From assembly GCF_000807925.1 (NCBI RefSeq), contig NZ_JRVC01000020.1, positions 37,756-101,755 on the forward strand: DNA of 64,000 nucleotides. Direction: 5' to 3'. Under the pieces are notes generated by a model, which did not search any database, was not told where the DNA came from, and saw only the letters and a program-made list of their open reading frames with translations. Shown here one piece after another: positions 58,576 through 64,000 of the stretch (position 1 is its first letter; each line of letters starts with the position of its first letter). The DNA is from Novosphingobium subterraneum (lineage in GTDB: Bacteria > Pseudomonadota > Alphaproteobacteria > Sphingomonadales > Sphingomonadaceae). Position numbers and translations under genes: made by a program.

Positions 58576-61278
58576 TCAGAACGACTTGCGCAGGCTTACC
58601 GCAAACAGCCGCCCGATGGGATCGCTGGCGGTGGCGTCATAGCCGCCGCTGCCGTTGCCGCTTGGCGCAAGGTTCACGTAAGGCGGATCGGTGTCGAACA
58701 CGTTGCGCACTTCGAGGCCGAGCGTCATCCCCTTCTCGAAGAACCCACTTGCCTGCTGGTCGCCGATGCGGAACGTGAGGTTGAGGTCAACCGGGGTGTA
58801 GCTCTTCACGTTCTGGCCGCCGACCGTCAGGTTGTTGAAGTAGCCACCGACATGGATCGCCTGCACACGCGCGCTGAACGGACCGTGATCCCAGGTCACG
58901 CTGCCCCGCGCCTTGAACTTCAGCGGGTTGAAGATGAAGTCCAGCCGATCGATCAGCGGCGCCTTGGGCGTCAGCGCCACGCGGTACTTGGTGAGGTAAG
59001 TGCCCGAAGCGTTGAAGGTCAGCGCATCCTCGCTGCCCAGTTCGGCGCGCCACGTGGCGGTGAAATCGATGCCACGGGTGATCGAGACGCCAAGGTTCTG
59101 GCTGCGCCCGTCAACGAACAGGGTCACGTTGGCCGGGTTGCCACCGGGGAAAGACCCGCCCGCCAGCGTCACGCCCTGCGCCAGCAGCTGCTGCACGCGC
59201 GTCGCGGCATCGGTGCCGCGCAGGATGATGCCCGTTCCTGCATACTGCGCCTCGGTGCCAAGGATGGCGAGGTTGGAGAGGTTCGCCAGCACCTGGTTCT
59301 TGTAGTTCACGTCCCAGTACGTGACCGAGAAGCGCAGGTTGCGGGTCGGTTCGAAGTCCGCACCGACCGACCATGACGTCGCCGTCTCGGGCTTCAGATC
59401 GAGGTTCGGGCCCGACAGGGCATAGCCCTGCAACGGCGCGCCGCCCGCCGGGTTCTGGTAGGACTGGCCGAACAGGTTGTTGGAATTGCCGTAGATCTCG
59501 GGGATCGTCGGCGCGCGGAACGATGTGCCATAGCTGCCGCGCAGCTTGATCCCGTCGACCGGCACCCAGTTCACGCCGAACTTGGGATTGGTCGTGCTGC
59601 CGACATCGCTGTACTTGTCATGACGGACCGCGGCATTGATCTCGAGCCGCTGGAACCCGGGCATGGCATTGTCCGGCCCGAACACGGGAATGAACAGCTC
59701 GCCATAGAACGAATCAACCTTGCGGCCGAAGTTGCGGAAGGTGATCGGATTCGTCGGCGCGCCGCGTGCGGAGCCGAGCGCGACCTTGAAGTCCTGCCGC
59801 TCATACCCCGTCGCCAGCTTCACTTCGCCGCCCGGCAGCGCGAAGAGCCCGCCGTTGAGCCGCGCTTCGTACGTACGCAGGCGGCCATTTGTCGGCGCAA
59901 GAAAGATCTGGTTGGCGATGCCATCGAGCACGGCCTGGCTGGTGCGACCGAGACCATAGGGATCGAACGCCGTCGCGGGATTGCTGCTGGCGAGCGCGGC
60001 GTTGAGGGCTGCATTGTTCACGCCGAAGTAGGAGCCCGAGAAATCGTTGGTCTTGCCATAACCGAACAGGGCCTCGGCTTCCCAGCCTCCGGGCAGCTTT
60101 GCCTTGATCCCCGGCGTGATCTGCCAAGAACGGGCGTAGCCATAGGAATCGTTGGTCGGCAGGTCGTTCCGGAAGTTGTAGTCGAGCGTGTAGCTCGAGC
60201 CGGTAAAGCCATCGGGCCGCACGAAGAAGGCATTGGTCTGCGGCACCGTCAGGCGCGCATTCGAATAGGCCGAGATGCGATAGAACGAGCGCTTGGAATA
60301 GAACCCGTCGTAGAACACGTCGAGCCAGTCGGTCAGTTCGTAGCGGCCAGTGCTGTTGACCGAGTCATACTTCTGGCGCGGGATCAGGTCCTGATTGTCG
60401 AGCTCGTCGCACTTGTTGAGCGAACCGGCAGTGAGGCTTCCTGCGGTGGCCTGCGTCACCCCGCTGGAGGGAATCGCATAACTCGTGCCGTTGGCGTTGA
60501 TATTGCCCGGCGCGCAGCGGACGATGCGATAATCGCCACCGCCAAAGCGACGCTGGTCGCTGGTGAAGAAATCACGGTCGTCGCCCGAAAGGTTTGAGCG
60601 TTCGACATGCTCGTAGGCGACCATGATCTGCCCGCGTTCGAACACTTTGCCCAGCGCTGCGCCCAAGGTATATTCGTGGAAGTCGCCCCGGCTGGAGATG
60701 CCGGTGCGGGCAAACACTTCGCCACCATCGAGCGAGCGGCGCGGGATCAGGTTGACCACGCCCGCCACCGCGTCGGACCCGTAGATCGCCGAAGCGCCAT
60801 CGGCGACCACTTCCACGCGCTCGATGCCCAGCGAAGGAATGACCGAAGGATCGATAGAGCGGCTGTTGTTGGTCACGCGGTGGCCATCGACCAGCACCAG
60901 CGTGGCATAAGGTCCGATGCCGCGCAGGTTGACCGAGTTGCCATAGGTGATGTTGCCGCTGCCGCCCGATTGTCCGCGCGAGTTCTCGGACACGCCGAGG
61001 TCGAAGACCTGCGGGATCTCCTTGATCATGCGGTCGACGGTGACCTGGCTCGAAGCCTCGATCTCCTTGCGACCCAGCGTCGTGACGGTGGAGCCGACCG
61101 GCGCCTCGCCGCGCACGCGGCTGCCGGTGACGATGATCTCGGCGTTGCTGGCCGCGCCCTCTTCAGGTGTATCCTGCGCCGCCTCCTGCGCGAAGGCCGC
61201 ACCCGAAAGCGTGATCGCCAGCGCGCAGCACCCCAGCTTCAGCATGGCCCGCGAGGCCCCGATCCTCTTGCCCTTCAT
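58576..61278 (-). CDS. TonB-dependent receptor (module B)
   Basis: A 900 aa outer-membrane receptor. The signal peptide ends near AFA-QE. The plug starts EIIVTGSRVRGEAPVGSTV and has VNLRGIGPYATLVLVDGHRV and RVEVVADGASAIYGSDAVAGVVN. A long barrel ends in SLRKSF with C-terminal Phe. It shares subfamily features (VTGSR(I/V)RG, VADGASA(I/V)YGSDA) with the module A receptor at 41156. It follows the CocE gene by 54 nt and precedes CapA by 17 nt on the same strand, so it is part of the module B transcript. The ligand is unknown. Confidence 0.93.
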   Translation of the reverse strand: MKGKRIGASRAMLKLGCCALAITLSGAAFAQEAAQDTPEEGAASNAEIIVTGSRVRGEAPVGSTVTTLGRKEIEASSQVTVDRMIKEIPQVFDLGVSENSRGQSGGSGNITYGNSVNLRGIGPYATLVLVDGHRVTNNSRSIDPSVIPSLGIERVEVVADGASAIYGSDAVAGVVNLIPRRSLDGGEVFARTGISSRGDFHEYTLGAALGKVFERGQIMVAYEHVERSNLSGDDRDFFTSDQRRFGGGDYRIVRCAPGNINANGTSYAIPSSGVTQATAGSLTAGSLNKCDELDNQDLIPRQKYDSVNSTGRYELTDWLDVFYDGFYSKRSFYRISAYSNARLTVPQTNAFFVRPDGFTGSSYTLDYNFRNDLPTNDSYGYARSWQITPGIKAKLPGGWEAEALFGYGKTNDFSGSYFGVNNAALNAALASSNPATAFDPYGLGRTSQAVLDGIANQIFLAPTNGRLRTYEARLNGGLFALPGGEVKLATGYERQDFKVALGSARGAPTNPITFRNFGRKVDSFYGELFIPVFGPDNAMPGFQRLEINAAVRHDKYSDVGSTTNPKFGVNWVPVDGIKLRGSYGTSFRAPTIPEIYGNSNNLFGQSYQNPAGGAPLQGYALSGPNLDLKPETATSWSVGADFEPTRNLRFSVTYWDVNYKNQVLANLSNLAILGTEAQYAGTGIILRGTDAATRVQQLLAQGVTLAGGSFPGGNPANVTLFVDGRSQNLGVSITRGIDFTATWRAELGSEDALTFNASGTYLTKYRVALTPKAPLIDRLDFIFNPLKFKARGSVTWDHGPFSARVQAIHVGGYFNNLTVGGQNVKSYTPVDLNLTFRIGDQQASGFFEKGMTLGLEVRNVFDTDPPYVNLAPSGNGSGGYDATASDPIGRLFAVSLRKSF

Positions 61279-61332
61279 AATCCCCTACTCCTTCCCTGAG
61301 CCGTCGATGCGGCTTTGCATTTCAAAAAGAAC

Positions 61333-63081
61333 TCAGTCGTTTACCGGCAGATCGAGCCGGGATGCATTGGCGCCGCCGCGATGCACGGTGATGACCGGCG
61401 CCGGGTTCTGGCGAATGTCCTTGAGATTGCGCTGGCGCGGATCGGCCCCCGCCACGGTCAGCCGCAGCCGCGCGCCCGCTGGCACCACGCGCGACACCGG
61501 CGTCATGTCGATGTTGACGCGCACGACCTGACCGGGCCGAACCGGCGCGACATCGGCCATCATTCCCGAATGCCACGGCAAGCCCATCGTGTCGTAGGGG
61601 GCCTTGCCCTCCTTGCGGTGCGAAAGCGCGAGCCGCCCGAACGCCACGACCTCGGCCTTGCCGCTCGCATCGACCTGATCGAGGTAGACGAAGACGTTTG
61701 CGTCAGTCTTGTCGGTCGAAATCGCCAGCCGCGCCACGGGGAAGCCCACCAGCTTCACCGGCGCAGTCAGCGCGGGCGTGGTATAGGACAGGCCATTGGC
61801 GTCCATCGGCTGGGCCCAGAACGCGAAGTACTCGGGGTCCGGAAGATCGTAGTTGACCGTGAAGCGATCCGCGCCGCGTCCGCCCGCCGAGGCGCGGAGG
61901 AGACCATCATTCACCGATCGCGCCGTGCCGCTCTTCCCCTCTTCAAGGAACCAGGACACCGGCTTGGCCCCCTCGCCCGGCAGCAGGTTGGAGCGAACAT
62001 AACCGCCCTTCCCATCCATGCCTTCGAGCCAGTAGGTCGCGCGCGGGGCAGACTCCATGCCATTGGCCGCGCCTTTCAGAGCGTGGTCGAAATAGCGCGT
62101 GACCTCACCGGTAAAGTCGAACCCCGGCGGCGGCACGCAATGGCTTCCGGGCCCGGCAAGGAACCTTGAGCCCGGCATGTTGGCGGCGCTGATCAGGGCC
62201 TGCGCTGTCGGCTCGTCCTGCCAGTTGCTCCAGAAGTAGGTGGCGATGCCTGCGGCACGGATGCGGTCCAGGTAGTTGAACGTGCCGACCTCGTTCCAGA
62301 ACTCGTTTCCGGTGAAGGCCGAAACGCTGTCGCGATAAGGCATGCCGTACCACAGCGGGGCCATCGGCGTGTTGGCGGCATGCTCGGCCACGGCGGCCTT
62401 CAGCATCGCCCCATCCGTGTCGGCGTCAACCGGGACGCTGGCGAGGTCGACTTCGGCAGGCTCGTCAGGCCGGGTGTTGAACTGCGCAGGGATGCCGCCG
62501 CGCCGCACGAAGGCATACTTGTCGAGGTCGGAAGCGCCGATGAACACGGCCTCGAGCGACGGCGGGGTTGTCGTGGCAGTATGGAACGTCGATCCGCCGA
62601 GGTAGGAACATCCGATCATGCCCACCTTGCCGGTGGAGAACGGCTGGCGCGCCAGCCACTCGACCAGATCGTGACCGTCATAGGCCTCGGTACGATCCTG
62701 AAATCCCCGACGGTGTCCGAAGGAAGCGCCCTTGCCGCGAATGTCGGCGGTGGCCACAACGTAACCCGCCCGGATCAGCGAGCGCATGGCGAGGCGATCA
62801 TCAAGCGCAAGTTCGACGACCTTGCCATCCTTGTCCCTGAAGCGCGCTCGATAGGGCGTGAACGAGAAGATCACCGGCAGACGCTCAGGCGCAATCGTGG
62901 CACCACTGGCGGGCCGGTAGATGTTCACGGCCAGCCTCGTGCCATCGCGCACCGGCACGTAGATCGACTGGCGCACGACATCAGGATAGCCGTCCGCGGC
63001 GGCAGCAACGGGCCCAGCGACGAACGTGGCCACGCTTGCCAGCGCCACGATGGCGCCCGTAAGATTGCGGATTCCCTTCAC
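61333..63081 (-). CDS. CocE/NonD family hydrolase, exported
   Basis: A 582 aa alpha/beta hydrolase of the CocE/X-Pro dipeptidyl-peptidase type (acylase or ester hydrolase). A signal peptide ends near AAA-AD. The catalytic Ser159 lies in VGMIGCSYLGGS. The Asp is probably in SNWQDEPT and the His in GPGSHCVPP. The C-terminal jelly-roll (VNYDLPDPEYFAF, VVPAGARLRLTVAGADPR) is complete. The start is GTG 63081 with GGGAGAG 5 nt upstream; no ATG is placed suitably before the signal peptide. It is the first gene of module B and divergent from the GntR regulator. Confidence 0.88.
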   Translation of the reverse strand: MKGIRNLTGAIVALASVATFVAGPVAAAADGYPDVVRQSIYVPVRDGTRLAVNIYRPASGATIAPERLPVIFSFTPYRARFRDKDGKVVELALDDRLAMRSLIRAGYVVATADIRGKGASFGHRRGFQDRTEAYDGHDLVEWLARQPFSTGKVGMIGCSYLGGSTFHTATTTPPSLEAVFIGASDLDKYAFVRRGGIPAQFNTRPDEPAEVDLASVPVDADTDGAMLKAAVAEHAANTPMAPLWYGMPYRDSVSAFTGNEFWNEVGTFNYLDRIRAAGIATYFWSNWQDEPTAQALISAANMPGSRFLAGPGSHCVPPPGFDFTGEVTRYFDHALKGAANGMESAPRATYWLEGMDGKGGYVRSNLLPGEGAKPVSWFLEEGKSGTARSVNDGLLRASAGGRGADRFTVNYDLPDPEYFAFWAQPMDANGLSYTTPALTAPVKLVGFPVARLAISTDKTDANVFVYLDQVDASGKAEVVAFGRLALSHRKEGKAPYDTMGLPWHSGMMADVAPVRPGQVVRVNIDMTPVSRVVPAGARLRLTVAGADPRQRNLKDIRQNPAPVITVHRGGANASRLDLPVND

Positions 63082-63137
63082 GATGCTCTCCCGGACGGAT
63101 CGATGCGCCGCTCTTGCAACCTTGTGATCACCTATCC

Positions 63138-63151
63138 CGCAAGCGCTTACA
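63138..63151. promoter_or_regulatory. LacI-type operator, class II (module B head)
   Basis: CGCAAGCGCTTACA matches 12 of 14 positions of TGCAAGCGCTTGCA. It lies 57 nt upstream of the CocE start, next to the GntR site. Confidence 0.55.
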
Positions 63152-63159
63152 ACTGAAAA

Positions 63160-63192
63160 ATGGACAACGATATTGTTGACAATTTCGTCCAT
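63160..63192. promoter_or_regulatory. Probable GntR (FCD) operator, nested inverted repeats
   Basis: The outer arms ATGGAC (63160-63165) and GTCCAT (63187-63192) are perfect. Inside, ATTGT-TG-ACAAT (63172-63183) resembles the TnGTnnnACnA type sites of FadR-family regulators. It lies between the divergent CocE and GntR genes and just before the GntR start, so autoregulation and module B control are likely. Confidence 0.6.
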
Positions 63193-63212
63193 AACCAGCG
63201 ATAAGGTTGCGC

Positions 63213-63881
63213 ATGGTCCAGGATGCAGCCATTGATCGCGCCCCTACGGGGCAGGAAATCGCCGATTGGGTCCGTCAACGCATCCGGACCGGCCGCTTCG
63301 TGCCGGGCCAGCGACTGGTCGAGGTCGATATCATCCGCCAGACCGGGGCGAGCCGGTCAAAGGTGCGCGAGGCGCTCAAGCGGCTCGAAGGCGAAGGCCT
63401 TGTCGAGATCGAGGAATTTCGCGGCGCGTCGGTCCGCAGCTCCACGCTTGACGAGGTCCGCCAGATCTATCGGGCGCGCATGGCGCTCGAAGGCATGGCG
63501 GCGCACGATTTCACCGTGAATGCCGATGCCGTCATGCTGGGCCGGCTCAAGGCCTTGCAGGACCAACTTGACGCCTGTGTGCGCGAACGCGCGCCGGACC
63601 GGTTCGGCAGGCTCAACAATGAATGGCATCGCCTGATCGTCGAAGGATCGGGCAACAAGGTCATCGCCGATCACCTCCAGCGGCTGAACGTGCCGATCCA
63701 TCGCCTTCTTTTCGAAAGCTTCTATGACGAGGAGCGCCTGAAGACCGCCAACGCCGATCATCAGGCCATGCTTGCACTGATTCTCGCCGGGGACGCCGAT
63801 GGTGTCGAACGCGCCATGCGCCAGCACATCGGCGACGGGTTCGAAACCCTCGCCCGCATCGAGGACGAATTCTACCGCTGA
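63213..63881 (+). CDS. GntR family (FadR/FCD subfamily) transcriptional regulator
   Basis: A 222 aa regulator. The N-terminal winged helix reads GQEIADWVRQRIRTGRFVPGQRLVE, then TGASRSKVREALKRLEGEGLVEIEEFRG. The C-terminal all-helical FCD domain has the usual metal and ligand residues in LNNEWHRLIVEGSGN, NADHQAMLALILAGD and MRQHIGDGF. FCD regulators mostly sense organic acids, in line with the acid-handling genes of module B. The ATG at 63213 follows AAGG by about 7 nt; a TTG lies at 63207. It is divergent from CocE, with its probable operator in between. Confidence 0.9.
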   Translation: MVQDAAIDRAPTGQEIADWVRQRIRTGRFVPGQRLVEVDIIRQTGASRSKVREALKRLEGEGLVEIEEFRGASVRSSTLDEVRQIYRARMALEGMAAHDFTVNADAVMLGRLKALQDQLDACVRERAPDRFGRLNNEWHRLIVEGSGNKVIADHLQRLNVPIHRLLFESFYDEERLKTANADHQAMLALILAGDADGVERAMRQHIGDGFETLARIEDEFYR

Positions 63882-63891
63882 CCGGGTCCCG

Positions 63892-64000
63892 TCACGGCTT
63901 GAACGTCCAGACTCCCGCCATCGGCCCGCCTTCACCGAACAGCGCGGTCATGGGATCGGCGCTTTTGGCGGCGCGGGAGAGTTTGTCGGCGAGGGGGTCG
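63892..64000 (-). CDS. Unidentified protein, C-terminal fragment (cut by window end)
   Basis: The last 35 codons of a minus-strand gene end at a TGA (63892-63894), 10 nt past the GntR stop. The peptide ends GGPMAGVWTFKP and contains DPLADKLSRAAKSADP. Codon use is normal for the region, so it is probably real, but the family cannot be told from this piece. Confidence 0.5.
   Translation of the reverse strand, partial: DPLADKLSRAAKSADPMTALFGEGGPMAGVWTFKP

Noticed and set aside
1..64000. CRISPR arrays, tRNA/rRNA genes, integrases, transposases, phage genes
   Set aside because: Looked for on both strands; no regularly spaced repeats, cloverleaf-type segments or recombinase motifs were seen.

Overview
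The window reads as a GC-rich chromosomal (or large-replicon) segment of a sphingomonad-type alphaproteobacterium, Novosphingobium or Sphingobium-like. This is an inference from gene content: four TonB-dependent receptors (one cut by the window start), many Rieske oxygenase alpha subunits without local redox partners, P450s, zinc-free MDR and SDR oxidoreductases, and GC-rich palindromic intergenic repeats. No rRNA, tRNA, CRISPR array or insertion sequence was seen. Nearly all sequence is coding and many neighbours overlap by 1-4 nt.

Region 1 (1-11.1 kb): two divergent TonB receptor/MDR oxidoreductase pairs with SDRs, a ThuA-like protein, an AraC regulator and two Rieske oxygenases. A small AT-richer orphan gene and a 330 bp gap follow (11.25-12.0 kb).

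Region 2 (12.0-23.4 kb): a glucuronoarabinoxylan/pentose locus. It holds a GH51 arabinofuranosidase, a sugar/H+ symporter, a LacI regulator, a secreted SGNH acetylesterase, a non-phosphorylative pentose set (SDR dehydrogenase, SMP-30 lactonase, FAH-family 2-keto-3-deoxy-pentonate dehydratase) and a GH67 alpha-glucuronidase. Matching TGATAGCGCTA-type operators precede its three outward-facing transcription units.

Region 3 (23.5-37.2 kb): a second oxygenase region with two P450s, three Rieske alpha subunits, two NTF2-fold proteins, a VOC protein, a Tat-type flavoprotein followed by a c-type cytochrome, an SDR, a second LacI regulator and an MFS exporter. The substrate cannot be read from sequence; a polycyclic, terpenoid or steroid-like compound would fit.

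Region 4 (37.2-38.3 kb): two housekeeping-type genes (ybaK, Gre factor) separate the catabolic islands.

Region 5 (38.3-63.9 kb): two adjacent ester/organic-acid modules. Module A has a CapA-like phosphoesterase, a permease, a TonB receptor, a tannase/feruloyl-esterase and an MmgE/PrpD protein, with a divergent alpha/beta hydrolase. Module B is a 16 kb, 12-gene minus-strand array: CocE hydrolase, TonB receptor, CapA, TRAP DctQ and DctM, a short 2-hydroxyacyl-CoA dehydratase-like subunit, a double-domain family III CoA-transferase, a full-length 2-hydroxyacyl-CoA dehydratase subunit, a TRAP binding lipoprotein, an alpha/beta hydrolase, a second CoA-transferase and a frameshifted alpha/beta hydrolase. 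A divergent GntR regulator sits at its head. Module B looks like an uptake-to-CoA-ester route for a 2-hydroxy acid using an enzyme family known mainly from anaerobes, and it is the most unusual system here. TGCAAGCGCTTGCA-like sites occur at the P450/MFS, module A and module B control regions.
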